Source of the DNA: Geoglobus sp. UBA235
Lineage (GTDB): Archaea > Halobacteriota > Archaeoglobi > Archaeoglobales > Archaeoglobaceae
Assembly: GCA_002494725.1 (NCBI GenBank)
Contig: DACG01000030.1
Location: forward strand, 1-64,000
Reading direction: 5' to 3'
DNA: 64,000 nt
The first letter of the stretch is position 1; every line of letters starts with the position of its first letter. The notes under the pieces were generated by a model. That model saw only the letters and a program-made list of their open reading frames with translations. It ran no database searches and was not told the DNA's origin. Made by a program: the position numbers and the translations under genes. This document shows positions 9,863 through 18,684 of the stretch, in pieces.

Positions 9863-10084
9863 ATGTGCCTCTCAAAAAGGGAAAGGGAGTTCATTGAGGA
9901 CTGGCTGAAATACATTGATGGAGATATGAGCCTCATTGAATTTGCTGAGAAGTGGGGAAGCCGGGGAAGAGACTGGAAGCTTTACATAAGAGTGCTGAGA
10001 CACAGGATAAACAGAAAGTATGACAGGATGCTCAGAGACCTCATTCTGATGAAAAGGTTTCTTGAACTTGATTACCATCCCTGA
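9863..10084 (+). CDS. small conserved-type hypothetical protein
   Basis: 73 residues, highly charged and predicted helical (ends LILMKRFLELDYHP). No family recognised. ATG start 30 bp after the MATE remnant. Its 3' end would overlap the restored C-terminus of the histidine kinase on the other strand (down to 10041). Confidence 0.55.
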   Translation: MCLSKREREFIEDWLKYIDGDMSLIEFAEKWGSRGRDWKLYIRVLRHRINRKYDRMLRDLILMKRFLELDYHP

Positions 10085-10137
10085 ACTTCCTGAAAAAGAG
10101 GTGAAATACAGCTCCCTCTCTTCCAGAGCTCTCAACC

Positions 10138-11586
10138 TCAACCCTTCCACCGTAACTTCTCCATGAACCTCCTGACTATGTACAGTCCAATTCCCGTGCT
10201 TCCTGCCAAGCTGAAACCCTCGTCAAATATTCTGTCAATGGACTCCTGAGGTATTCCTGTTCCGTAATCCTTTACAGTTACATGAACGAAGTCTCCCTCA
10301 TCCCTCACCTCAAACCTGATCTTCTTGGATCTCCCATGCTTTATTGAGTTGTTGACAAGGTTATCGAAGATGGAATAGATCCCGTTATCAGCGTAAACCT
10401 CCGCATCACCTTCAATTTCAAATTTAACGTCATAAGTTTCCATAACAGTATTTATAACGTCAGAAAGTCTGAATTTCTCCAGATCCGACTCTTTTATTAT
10501 GTTCTCAACATCCCTTAACATTCTGATTGTTCTGACAGCCTTGTCGGTTTTGTCAACAATTTTTCTGCATGTGTCACACTCATCACCACCGATTTCGGCA
10601 AACCCCCTTATTGCTGTGAGATCATTCAACAGATCATGTCTCAAAACCCTGTTCAGAACCCTGAGATTTTCAAGTGCCTTTTCAAGCTCGTTTCTGCTCT
10701 TCTCGAGTTCATTCAGTGCAGAATTTATGGATTCTGCAAGCTCGGTAATTTCATCTTCTCCTCCAACGTTAATTTTTTCGTCAGATTTGAACTTGTGCTC
10801 TTTTATTTTCATCATAAAGTCTCTTATCGACTGTATTCTCTTCAGAACGTCTTTTTCAAAAAGAATGTATCCGAGGGTGGAGAGCAGAAAGCCAGAGATT
10901 GTAAACACCACTACACCGATTTCTATGTTGGTCATTATGCCAGGAGTCATCAGTGTGCTATATCCCATTACAAAATACCCGGTAATGTTTCCGTTGATTT
11001 TACTTACAGGTATTGTCCTTGTTAGGGGATGAGTTGGTTGAAAACTTTCTGAAAAATAAAAAACATCAACTCCAACGAGTGATTTGGTCTTCAGGAAGAA
11101 TTTGTCATCTATTCTGTCAACGATTATGTATTTGTTATTGTCTTCATCAATGTATGTGCACACGACATACAGGCTTTTTAATCTCTCAAATCCGCATTTA
11201 TAACCCGTAATTGTACTTTTGTTGAGCTTATTTGCCAATCCCAAGAGATCTGCCGATTCAATGTTTTCGTTAGATATGAGTTTTGTATCGAGTCCAGTAA
11301 CTATCAGGAACCCGTCCAAATGATGGTTCTCTTCCATGATCTTCTGGATTTCGGTCAGGTCTCCTGACATCTTGATTTGTGTTACAAATACCCTGAGACA
11401 GGATTCGATCTCGTTTAGCTCGTCAAGTAGCATTTCCTCAAATGCTCGCTTTCTCTCGTCAAGCAAACTCTCAAGATAGTCTTGGTTTGTTTTGTACACC
11501 AAATAGGCCATTATGAACAAATTTATAACATAAAAAGCAATTATTATCCCTGCAATGGCAAATGCAGTCTTTGTTCTGAGCTTCAT
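10138..11586 (-). CDS. membrane sensor histidine kinase, C-terminus frameshifted
   Basis: 482 residues: N-terminal membrane helix (about 8-32), extracytoplasmic sensor domain (about 33-225), second helix (about 226-247), HAMP-like linker and coiled coil, H-box LRHDLLN (about residue 342) and an ATPase domain with N-box DNLVNNSIKHG and the GTGIP and GIGLYIV loops. The frame ends abruptly in MEKLRWKG. Removing one base near 10151-10159 continues it as EKYGGRVEVESSGREG and on to a stop at 10041, matching the end of the second kinase in this window. Only the last strand and helix are lost, so partial activity is conceivable. Confidence 0.85.
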   Translation of the reverse strand: MKLRTKTAFAIAGIIIAFYVINLFIMAYLVYKTNQDYLESLLDERKRAFEEMLLDELNEIESCLRVFVTQIKMSGDLTEIQKIMEENHHLDGFLIVTGLDTKLISNENIESADLLGLANKLNKSTITGYKCGFERLKSLYVVCTYIDEDNNKYIIVDRIDDKFFLKTKSLVGVDVFYFSESFQPTHPLTRTIPVSKINGNITGYFVMGYSTLMTPGIMTNIEIGVVVFTISGFLLSTLGYILFEKDVLKRIQSIRDFMMKIKEHKFKSDEKINVGGEDEITELAESINSALNELEKSRNELEKALENLRVLNRVLRHDLLNDLTAIRGFAEIGGDECDTCRKIVDKTDKAVRTIRMLRDVENIIKESDLEKFRLSDVINTVMETYDVKFEIEGDAEVYADNGIYSIFDNLVNNSIKHGRSKKIRFEVRDEGDFVHVTVKDYGTGIPQESIDRIFDEGFSLAGSTGIGLYIVRRFMEKLRWKG

Positions 11587-11635
11587 CTAAATGGTTTTCT
11601 TGAATTTAAAGTATTTTAAGGTTTTCAGAGAGTTT

Positions 11636-12592
11636 TCAGTCCCTGACAATCTTTGCTACAAAAAACCCAGAACACCTGTGAGTGTGAGGAAAAAATCTTC
11701 TCGCTCTGGACACTTCAGAATCAAGCTTCAGTTCTCCAACTCTTGTCATGGCCGGTCTGCCGTAATCTATCTCTTCAAGGTGGATATTGAACTCATGCAG
11801 CATCTTATGGATGATGAGCTCATTTTCCTCAGGTGTCAGGGAGCATGTTGAATACACAACCTCTCCACCCCTTCTGAGAGATTTTATTGCAGATTCCAGC
11901 ATTTTTGTCTGCAGAGCAGAGCAGAACTCGATATCATCTCTGCCCCTCGACGTCTTCCTTGAGGGGTCCTTGTGGATTATCCCCTCCCCTGTGCATGGGG
12001 CATCGAGAAGTATCTTGTCCACTCTTATTCCCGTTCTGTGAAATTCTGCAGAGTTCATATGAACAACGGCAGCATTCAGTGCCCCCATTCTGTGTATGTT
12101 GTCCAACAGTGGCGGAATTCTCTCTCTGTTCCCTTCAATGGCGATTATTCTGCCTGAATTTCCCATGAGCTGAGCAATCATTGTTGTTTTCCCACCGGGA
12201 GATGCTGCAAAATCGGCAACAAGGTCACGGGCATTGGGATTCAGTGCGAGAGGAGGTATACAGGAGCTCTTGTCCATGATGTAGTAGTGGCCCATGAGGT
12301 ACTCTGGAGTTGCCCCTATGCTGTATGGCTCCCTTTTCACCTCATAGCAAAAAGGTACCTCCGTTTTTTCGACCTCAAACCCCCTTTTCTCAAGCTTTCT
12401 TGCAAGCCTCTCTTCTTCTATTTTTATGGTGTTGATCCTTATGTATCTGGGCACGTTTTCCATTGCTTTCACGAGTTTTTCAGTCTCATCTCTCCCAAAG
12501 AACCTCTCCCATCTTCTTATAATGAACTCATCGTAACCAAATTCTGCGGAGATTTTTCTTGAAAAATTTGAGGACGGGAAGTCAAAAATCAT
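11636..12592 (-). CDS. RsmB/NOP2/NSUN-family RNA cytosine-5 methyltransferase
   Basis: 318 residues. SAM-dependent C5-cytosine methylation of rRNA or tRNA. Core motifs are clear: SAM loop ADFAASPGGKT (about residues 136-146), DAPCTGEG with motif-IV Cys and YSTCSLTPEENE with the motif-VI catalytic Cys. An N-terminal segment VPRYIRINT is typical of the archaeal group. RNA target unknown. It overlaps the upstream DUF2148 gene by 4 bp. Confidence 0.9.
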   Translation of the reverse strand: MIFDFPSSNFSRKISAEFGYDEFIIRRWERFFGRDETEKLVKAMENVPRYIRINTIKIEEERLARKLEKRGFEVEKTEVPFCYEVKREPYSIGATPEYLMGHYYIMDKSSCIPPLALNPNARDLVADFAASPGGKTTMIAQLMGNSGRIIAIEGNRERIPPLLDNIHRMGALNAAVVHMNSAEFHRTGIRVDKILLDAPCTGEGIIHKDPSRKTSRGRDDIEFCSALQTKMLESAIKSLRRGGEVVYSTCSLTPEENELIIHKMLHEFNIHLEEIDYGRPAMTRVGELKLDSEVSRARRFFPHTHRCSGFFVAKIVRD

Positions 12593-13128
12593 CTGTCAAA
12601 GAACGGGTTCTTTGATGTTACGGCTATGGGTATGCCCATCACAACATCGCTTTTTGCAATACCGAGTTTCTTGGCTGCGGTCCCAATTCTGTACATAACT
12701 CTTGTGTCCGCTCCAATTATTGCAGATAGCTTTGTTGCCGAACCTATTGCAATCCCAAGGTCAATCAACTTGTAAGCACAGTTTGGGCCCACAAAATCTC
12801 TCCCCTTTTTTCTCCCGGCATTTCTCAAATCCCTGCAGCTCTCAAATCCGCATGCTCCACAGTTAAGCCCCAATGTTCTCTCCCCAAAAGCACCAATGAG
12901 AATGATAGCATCAGCTTTTTTCACGCTTTCTCCGTCCCTTATAAAGTTCTTTTCCCTCTCATCAGCCATCTCAATCATCTTTTCTGCAATTCTTTCCTTT
13001 CCCTCTCCGGTGACAACCACTATTTCAACATCATCCTCTCCCTTTGATTTTGGTGCAGTCTGAGCTGTCAGAGCCATGAGCTTTGCTGAAAGTTCTGCCA
13101 CCTCCTTTCTCAGACTTTCATCCAGCAT
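12589..13128 (-). CDS. DUF2148 ferredoxin-like domain protein
   Basis: 179 residues with CGACGFESC and a later PNCAYK cysteine, the likely iron-sulfur ligands of the DUF2148 family. The function of the family is unknown. A cytosolic redox role is inferred from the cysteines only. Probably cotranscribed with the RNA methyltransferase. Confidence 0.8.
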   Translation of the reverse strand: MLDESLRKEVAELSAKLMALTAQTAPKSKGEDDVEIVVVTGEGKERIAEKMIEMADEREKNFIRDGESVKKADAIILIGAFGERTLGLNCGACGFESCRDLRNAGRKKGRDFVGPNCAYKLIDLGIAIGSATKLSAIIGADTRVMYRIGTAAKKLGIAKSDVVMGIPIAVTSKNPFFDR

Positions 13129-13171
13129 TGCATCACCCCATCAGGAACTTGATGTTCAAAAATAAAATTTT

Positions 13172-14014
13172 TCAGGTTGCCCCGAGAATGAAAGCAATGA
13201 GACCCAGGAAGAGAGCGATCATCGTTCTCTTTCTGAGCTTTCTGATCTCCCCTTTTTCAACCCCGTAAAGAAGCTTTCTTGCTGTGTCAATCAGAATGTA
13301 ATCGCAGACAAGCACGGGAACAAAATACTTCAGATCCATGTACTCGGGAATTGCAGGAACAAGAAGGCTAAGAATTACCGAGATCAGATAAAGGGATGCT
13401 GAAACCTTCTCAGCAGTTCTAATTCCATAAATTCTCGCGACGGTTCTGACATTTCTGATTGCATCACCCTCCACATCCTCGACTCCTTTCATGATCTCTC
13501 TCGCAATCCCAGAGAGAAATGCAATTGCCGAAAGTACGGCAATCTGGATGTTTGGCGTTCCTGCCACTATTGAGCCGAATATGAATGGAGCAGCCATGGA
13601 GAATGCTATGTAAATATTTCCGGCAATGCCGTACTCCTTAAGCTTCACATCGTAGGCGTATCCAAGCAGGGTTATTGCGAGGGCAAGCAGAAATGCCAGA
13701 AAAGATACAGCGTAGGCAAATGCAAAACCCGGTATTGCGAGAATTGCTGATGCGAGTAGAGCAGAATTTTTCTGGATGTCACCTCTTACAAGAGGCCGGT
13801 CAAGTCTTCTGTTCGCCATGTCAACCTCATAATCAAAGTAGTCATTCAGGGCAAAGGCAGATGCCTGCAGAAAGAGGGCTGTTAAAAATCCGAAGACTGA
13901 AAGTCTAAGGTCAAAATATCCAAGAGTTATAAAAACTCCTGCAATAACTCCCAGACCATAGATAAATCCATGTTCAAGTCTTGTCAGTTCCCAGAAGGCC
14001 TTTGCTTTTCTCAT
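13172..14014 (-). CDS. digeranylgeranylglyceryl phosphate synthase (UbiA family)
   Basis: 280-residue integral membrane prenyltransferase. It has both Asp-rich UbiA motifs: NDYFDYEVDMANRRLDRPL (about residues 57-75) and GVEDVEGD (about 176-183), with about eight membrane segments. In archaea this enzyme adds the second geranylgeranyl chain to GGGP. It overlaps the GGGP synthase gene by 4 bp, so the first two committed steps of ether-lipid synthesis are coupled in one operon, which favours this role over other UbiA activities. Confidence 0.88.
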   Translation of the reverse strand: MRKAKAFWELTRLEHGFIYGLGVIAGVFITLGYFDLRLSVFGFLTALFLQASAFALNDYFDYEVDMANRRLDRPLVRGDIQKNSALLASAILAIPGFAFAYAVSFLAFLLALAITLLGYAYDVKLKEYGIAGNIYIAFSMAAPFIFGSIVAGTPNIQIAVLSAIAFLSGIAREIMKGVEDVEGDAIRNVRTVARIYGIRTAEKVSASLYLISVILSLLVPAIPEYMDLKYFVPVLVCDYILIDTARKLLYGVEKGEIRKLRKRTMIALFLGLIAFILGAT

Positions 14015-14700
14015 GGTACTGTTGAGAGGTAAGCCTCAATTCCCTTTTCATAAATCACATTCCCTACAATTATCGTGTCGGCAAACTCAAGCATCTCAAG
14101 TGCCTTCTCCCTGCTGTCAATTCCACCTCCGTAGAAGAGCCTCGATCTCTTCAGAACACTTTTTATCTTCCTGACAACTTCAGGACTGCCATACATCCCG
14201 CTGTACTCCACATAAATTATAGGCAGATTCAGCATGTCCTCTCCGACAATCGCATAGCTGACAGCTTCCTCAACACTTATGCTGCATATTGCCCTCGTCA
14301 CCTGACCAACCGCTGAACTTTCGTTCAGAACTATATACCCCTCGAGCATGACCTTTCTGCTGAGAAGTTCCCTGAATTCATCCAGCCTCTCCATGTTCAT
14401 TCTGACCCATTTGGAGTGCTTCCCGGTAATCCACTCTCCATCAGCAGAATTCAGAACGAGAGGGACAAAAATGTAGTCAGCCTCATAAACTACATTTGAT
14501 GGATCCGATGGTTCAAGTATTGTTGTCAGCCCAAATTCTTTTATCTCCCTGAACAGCTCCTCTGCCTTTTTGAATGTCACATTCTGGGTTCCGGATACCA
14601 TCACAGCATCTGTTCCGCTTTCAGCAACTGCCCTAATAATTGAAGGTGGGTTCTCTCTGTCCGGATCGAGTTTTGTAACATGCCTGATCTTGCCCAGCAT
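14011..14700 (-). CDS. pcrB: geranylgeranylglyceryl phosphate synthase
   Basis: 229-residue TIM-barrel enzyme that joins sn-glycerol-1-phosphate and geranylgeranyl diphosphate, the first committed step of archaeal lipid synthesis. Family hallmarks: HVTKLDPDRENPP at the start, ESGTDAVMVSGTQNV, YVEYSGMYG and the phosphate-binding LFYGGGIDSREKA. First gene of the two-gene lipid operon. Confidence 0.93.
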   Translation of the reverse strand: MLGKIRHVTKLDPDRENPPSIIRAVAESGTDAVMVSGTQNVTFKKAEELFREIKEFGLTTILEPSDPSNVVYEADYIFVPLVLNSADGEWITGKHSKWVRMNMERLDEFRELLSRKVMLEGYIVLNESSAVGQVTRAICSISVEEAVSYAIVGEDMLNLPIIYVEYSGMYGSPEVVRKIKSVLKRSRLFYGGGIDSREKALEMLEFADTIIVGNVIYEKGIEAYLSTVP

Positions 14701-14746
14701 CTGTGACTCATTGAAGCGTGATTAAATAAAAATTTTTGGAAGAATT

Positions 14747-15400
14747 TCAGATAAATTCGTTTTTAGACCTTATTTCGAGATCCTTGATCAACAAACCCTC
14801 TGTAAACATTATTCCTATCTTTTCTGTTAAATTCTGTAGTGCAGAGTGTTCTATCTCGAATATGTACCTGTTGGGTCTCTCGAAAGACTTTTTTATGCTT
14901 GCAGTAATATCATACATTGTTTTTTGGTAGATATCTGCAGGCGGTTCAGCTATCCCTATCTGGCAGAAGTTTATGAAGGTAATATCGTAGGGTAGCATAT
15001 CAAGCATAATGGAATATTCTTTAAGACCATCCATACCGTAAAAAAAGATGAAAGATGGATTTCCGAATACTACTATTGATTTGCCTTGTTCTGAAACTAT
15101 TGCTCTTCTTAATTTTTCAACAACGAGTTTGCAGGGGATTAAGTCACCTTCTTTGTGAATAAAAACATCAATTGCATTATAGTCGCATCCTATTCCAAAC
15201 TGGTTCCTTATCAGCTCAAAGAGCCTCTTGTCTTTCTCGGTCAGAAATATGATGATCGTCTCTTCACTTCCGTAAAATGGTTCTATATAATTCAGTGTTA
15301 GCATTACTGGTATCACGGGATTATCTGTTTTTATGAGGGTTCTGTGATTTTTAATTGACTGAAAAAAATCACGGAGTGTTGTTATGGATCTCTCTTCCAT
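14747..15400 (-). CDS. hypothetical protein
   Basis: 217 residues, no signal peptide or membrane helix. It shows alternating strand-helix segments (KSIVVFGNPSFIFFYG, YDITFINFC) suggesting an alpha/beta fold, but no Walker motif is visible. I do not recognise the family. It stands alone and is more AT-rich than its neighbours. Confidence 0.6.
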   Translation of the reverse strand: MEERSITTLRDFFQSIKNHRTLIKTDNPVIPVMLTLNYIEPFYGSEETIIIFLTEKDKRLFELIRNQFGIGCDYNAIDVFIHKEGDLIPCKLVVEKLRRAIVSEQGKSIVVFGNPSFIFFYGMDGLKEYSIMLDMLPYDITFINFCQIGIAEPPADIYQKTMYDITASIKKSFERPNRYIFEIEHSALQNLTEKIGIMFTEGLLIKDLEIRSKNEFI

Positions 15401-15451
15401 AGATATTTCTCTTGAGAAATTTCGTAATAAATGTTGCTATATTTCTGATAT

Positions 15452-16033
15452 TTAACGACGTTTAGATCTTGGCATGCAGATTATCTCTCTTATTTCCAGA
15501 TTGAAAAAGCTGTTCATGTGAGCCGGTCTCAGCACCACAGCGGTATCTGCACCCCTCCCTGTTCCACCAACTGCGATGACTTCTTCAATTGGTATTGCAC
15601 CGCTGTCTGCAGCCATTATTGCAATCTCAACGCAGACCTTCAGTCCATGGCCAAACAGACTTCTCAAAGCCTCTGCGATTGCTTCAACCCTGCTAACACC
15701 CCCCAGCCTTCTGCTTATGCTTCTCTCAACTCCACTCAGTATATGGCTCTGTCTCACAATCCTGACACCATTGTCTATCAGAAATTTCTCTGTTTCCGGG
15801 TCGAGGCTGCTCCTACCTTCTTCGTAAAATCCAGTATGGTATGTAACGCACACAAGCTTCAGACTCTTGCCTTCGCTCATCTCAATAATCTTCCTTGCAG
15901 TGTATCCTGTTGAGGATGCGAAAACCACATGATCTATCTTTTTTCTTTCAGCTCTTTCAAGAGCGAGCTTTAACGTCATTTCCGTATTTTCCTTTCCAGG
16001 CCTGTCAAAATAGAAGATCTTCTCCTCCATCAT
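15452..16033 (-). CDS. pyruvate kinase C-terminal-like domain protein (COG1751 type)
   Basis: 193 residues resembling the C-terminal domain of pyruvate kinase as a stand-alone protein: VVFASSTGYTARKI, VCVTYHTGF and VIAVGGTGRGADTAVVLRPA. No catalytic pyruvate kinase domain is present. Function unknown; nucleotide or effector binding is inferred. It overlaps the DUF131 gene by 4 bp. Confidence 0.75.
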   Translation of the reverse strand: MMEEKIFYFDRPGKENTEMTLKLALERAERKKIDHVVFASSTGYTARKIIEMSEGKSLKLVCVTYHTGFYEEGRSSLDPETEKFLIDNGVRIVRQSHILSGVERSISRRLGGVSRVEAIAEALRSLFGHGLKVCVEIAIMAADSGAIPIEEVIAVGGTGRGADTAVVLRPAHMNSFFNLEIREIICMPRSKRR

Positions 16034-16335
16034 ATCACCACCATGAACGCAAGTGCAAGGAGCATCAGAAAGATTGTTAGAATGAGTGCGGCAACCGCAT
16101 ATTTTGAATCACCGAAAACGATTGGAATGGGTCCTATTAAAACAACCCCCCCACCACGAACCCCGGATCTTTTTTCAGAACCGTTATCGTCAATCACAGC
16201 CTCTTTCTGTCTGTCATGAACCTCCCATGATGAGGGAAATTCATATTCTGGATACCTCTCTCTGAGTCCCTGAATCAGCAGAAATGCTCCTGCTGCCATC
16301 AGAACAACAGCAAGATACTCCAGCAAGTTCACCAC
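16030..16335 (-). CDS. DUF131-family membrane protein
   Basis: 101 residues with an N-terminal and a C-terminal membrane helix and the family core VVLIGPIPIVFGDS. Second of two tandem, overlapping paralogues. Function unknown. Confidence 0.75.
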   Translation of the reverse strand: MVNLLEYLAVVLMAAGAFLLIQGLRERYPEYEFPSSWEVHDRQKEAVIDDNGSEKRSGVRGGGVVLIGPIPIVFGDSKYAVAALILTIFLMLLALAFMVVI

Positions 16336-16544
16336 CTTCTTGCCATTGCAAGAATGAATAGCAGAAGTGCTATGACGATTGCAGACGTCATAAGGACTGT
16401 ACTGCTTCCAAACACGATGGGGACTGGGCCAATAAGCACAACTCCACCATACTCAACCTTATCAGCCGGAATTTTTGAGAGTGTGTACAGCACAAGACCG
16501 AAGAAGATCAGGGTTATACCCGAAAAAACCTTGAATGGGTTCAT
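16329..16544 (-). CDS. DUF131-family membrane protein (paralogue)
   Basis: 71 residues, two membrane helices around VVLIGPVPIVFGSS. It shares the core motif with the downstream gene and overlaps it by 7 bp, pointing to tandem duplication. Function unknown. Confidence 0.75.
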   Translation of the reverse strand: MNPFKVFSGITLIFFGLVLYTLSKIPADKVEYGGVVLIGPVPIVFGSSTVLMTSAIVIALLLFILAMARRW

Positions 16545-16548
16545 GGCT

Positions 16549-17067
16549 CTACGGTTTTATTATTTCATCACCCTGCCATATGAAGTTTGGCCCGCTGAAA
16601 GCATGCATTATAAACTTGAAATCGGACACTGCAGGCTTCTCATCCTCAAATGCATCTCCGTGGGTGACATTGACAATCTCTCCGACAAAGAAAACGTGGT
16701 CTCCTGTCTCAACCTCATTCACAACCCTGCACTCCAGGTTTGCCTGGCACTCCTTTATGGATGGTGCAGTAACTTTCTCGGAAGGTGTGAATGTGACATT
16801 CATCTTCTCAGCCTTGTTCTCCCTTGCACCACTCACAGTTCCGGCTATCCACACATCTCTGAGAAGCTCTATGGTCGGAACTGAAACAACAAAGTCCTTC
16901 TGCTCCTCAATTAGCTTTTTTGTGTATCTCCTCTTTCCTACTGCAACTCCAAGAAGTGGTGGGTTGAAGCTCAGCGGCACAACCCAGTCAGCAGTCATGG
17001 GGTTTGGCTTTTCGATGGTTCCGGCCACAATGAGATATGTTCTGAGAGGATAGAGGTATCCAATCAT
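16549..17067 (-). CDS. flavin reductase-family (flavoredoxin-like) protein
   Basis: About 172 residues with the FMN-binding split-barrel pattern of flavin reductases: VAGTIEKPNPMTADWVVPLSFNPPLLGVAV at the N-terminus (read as two short motifs) and DHVFFVGEIVNV near residue 130. Such proteins bind FMN and reduce it or pass electrons. ATG 17067 is preferred over 17091 because GGAAGGTG sits 5-12 bp ahead of it. Confidence 0.82.
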   Translation of the reverse strand: MIGYLYPLRTYLIVAGTIEKPNPMTADWVVPLSFNPPLLGVAVGKRRYTKKLIEEQKDFVVSVPTIELLRDVWIAGTVSGARENKAEKMNVTFTPSEKVTAPSIKECQANLECRVVNEVETGDHVFFVGEIVNVTHGDAFEDEKPAVSDFKFIMHAFSGPNFIWQGDEIIKP

Positions 17068-17141
17068 ATCAGAACACCTTCCTTTCTGCATTTATTAATT
17101 TCGCAGAGTTCCTGAGATTTTTTCCAGAGTTCTGCACAAAA

Positions 17142-17150
17142 TTTTTAAAA
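17142..17150 (+). promoter_or_regulatory. TATA box of ribosomal/translation operon
   Basis: TTTTTAAAA lies 23-31 bp before the ATG at 17173, consistent with a leaderless first gene of the operon. Confidence 0.55.
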
Positions 17151-17172
17151 CCACATATTCACTGGGTAGTGC

Positions 17173-17409
17173 ATGAGCGAGGGGATTGTCACAATCAACG
17201 TGGGAAAAAGGGGGATTAACGATAATCTGATCAATGAGATAAACACTCTCCTGGAAAAGAGGGGTGCTGTCAAAGTTAAGCTGCTCAGGAATTTCAGACA
17301 GAATCTGAGCGGTTCGGGCAGAAAGGAGCTTGCCATGGAAATAGCCGAGAAAATTAACGGCAGGCTTGTGGACCTGAGAGGATTCGTTTTAACATTCAAG
17401 AGGTGTTGA
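17173..17409 (+). CDS. CRM/YhbY-domain RNA-binding protein
   Basis: 78 residues spanning one CRS1-YhbY domain: NVGKRGINDNLINEI, a GSGRKELAMEIA loop and LVDLRGFVLTFKR. The family binds ribosomal RNA. First gene of a conserved translation cluster; ends 2 bp before the S19e start. Confidence 0.85.
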   Translation: MSEGIVTINVGKRGINDNLINEINTLLEKRGAVKVKLLRNFRQNLSGSGRKELAMEIAEKINGRLVDLRGFVLTFKRC

Positions 17410-17411
17410 TC

Positions 17412-17861
17412 ATGCCGACAGTGTTTGATGTTCCGCCTGACATCCTGATAGAAAGGGTTGCAGAAAGGCTGAAGGAGATGGAGGAGTTCAGACCTCCTGA
17501 GTGGGTGAACTATGTCAAAACAGGAGTTCACAAGGAGAGAAGCCCTGAACAGCCGGACTGGTGGTATTACAGGGTCGCGGCAATTTTCAGAAAGGTTTAC
17601 ACCGATGGACCTGTTGGCATAGAAAGACTGAGAACTGCCTACGGTGGGAGGAAGAACAGAGGTGTCAAGCCAGAAAAGTTCAGAAAGGGGAGCGGTTCCA
17701 TAGTCAGGAAAGCATTGCAGCAGCTTGAAAAAGCAGGATTTGTTGAGAAAACAGATGAGGGTAGAGTTGTTTCTGGAAAGGGAAGATCATTCCTTGACAG
17801 AATGTCTGCTGAAATAAAAAAGGAACTTGAGAAGGAGATTCCAGCGATTGCAAAATACTAA
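17412..17861 (+). CDS. rps19e: 30S ribosomal protein S19e
   Basis: 149 residues. Recognised from PEWVNYVKTGVHKER, DWWYYRVAAIFRK, GGRKNRGVKPEKF and the C-terminal helix. A structural protein of the archaeal small subunit. ATG 17412 is chosen over the upstream TTG at 17403, which would overlap yhbY. Confidence 0.95.
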   Translation: MPTVFDVPPDILIERVAERLKEMEEFRPPEWVNYVKTGVHKERSPEQPDWWYYRVAAIFRKVYTDGPVGIERLRTAYGGRKNRGVKPEKFRKGSGSIVRKALQQLEKAGFVEKTDEGRVVSGKGRSFLDRMSAEIKKELEKEIPAIAKY

Positions 17862-17903
17862 AAAACTATTCTGACATCCTGATATGGAACAGAGGTGGTT
17901 GAC

Positions 17904-18239
17904 ATGGACGAGTTAGAGGAGATAAGAAGGAGAAAACTCATGGAACTTCAGGCCCAGAGGCAGAGAGAGCTGGAAGAGCTTGCAAAGCAGGAGGAAATGG
18001 CAAGGAGGATTGAAGAGCAGAAAAGGGCAATTTTAAAGGCGATACTTGAGCCTGAAGCGAGAGAGAGATTGTCAAGAATAAGGCTCGCTCATCCCGATGT
18101 TGCAGAGGCTGTTGAGAATCAGCTCATAGCTCTGGCCCAGTCAGGAAGATTAAGGTCCAAAATAACCGATGAAATGCTTAAAGAAATTCTGAAAAGAGCA
18201 ATGCCAAAAAGGAGGGAGACCAAAATTATCAGGAAGTGA
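17904..18239 (+). CDS. PDCD5-family DNA-binding protein
   Basis: 111 residues, helical and charged, with RRKLMELQAQRQRE and the family core ERLSRIRLAHPDVAEAVE. Archaeal homologue of PDCD5/TFAR19, a nucleic-acid-binding protein regularly found between S19e and L39e. ATG 17904 has AGGTGG at good spacing. Confidence 0.9.
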   Translation: MDELEEIRRRKLMELQAQRQRELEELAKQEEMARRIEEQKRAILKAILEPEARERLSRIRLAHPDVAEAVENQLIALAQSGRLRSKITDEMLKEILKRAMPKRRETKIIRK

Positions 18240-18251
18240 AGGTGGTGAGAG

Positions 18252-18404
18252 ATGGGTAAGAAAACGGTTGGTGTTAAAAAAAGGCTTGCAAAATTTTACA
18301 AGATGAACAGAAGAGCACCTATATGGGTAACCATCAAGACGAACAGAAAGGTGATATACAGCCCCAAAAGGAGGTACTGGAGGGCAAAGAAGCTGAAGGT
18401 GTGA
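18252..18404 (+). CDS. rpl39e: 50S ribosomal protein L39e
   Basis: 50 residues, very basic: MGKKTVGVKKRLAKFYKMN followed by APIWVTIKTNRK and RYWRAKKLKV. Typical L39e length and sequence; it lines the ribosome exit tunnel. RBS GGTGGTGA precedes the ATG. Confidence 0.95.
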   Translation: MGKKTVGVKKRLAKFYKMNRRAPIWVTIKTNRKVIYSPKRRYWRAKKLKV

Positions 18405-18413
18405 GGTGGTAGC

Positions 18414-18683
18414 GTGGCCAGAATTGAGGTTGAGAGGGTTTACACAATAGGTCTCAGGCAGAAGATGAAGAGATATCCACGGTGGCTCAGGGCGAAAAAG
18501 GCTGTCAAATACGTGAGAAACTTTCTGAGCAGACACATGAAGGCGGAGCCGGAAAACATAAAGATCGATGCCAGTGTCAACGAGAAAATATGGGAGAGAG
18601 GAGGAAAGAAGGTTCCGGCAAGGATAAGAGTGAGGGCTGTGAAGTTTGATGATGGTATAGTAGAGGTTGAGCTTGTAGAGTGA
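18414..18683 (+). CDS. rpl31e: 50S ribosomal protein L31e
   Basis: 89 residues with VERVYTIGLR, KAVKYVRNFLSRHMKA and PARIRVRAVKFDDG, all typical of L31e at the tunnel exit. GTG start preceded by GAGGTGGT. Follows L39e by 9 bp. Confidence 0.95.
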   Translation: MARIEVERVYTIGLRQKMKRYPRWLRAKKAVKYVRNFLSRHMKAEPENIKIDASVNEKIWERGGKKVPARIRVRAVKFDDGIVEVELVE

Positions 18684-18684
18684 G

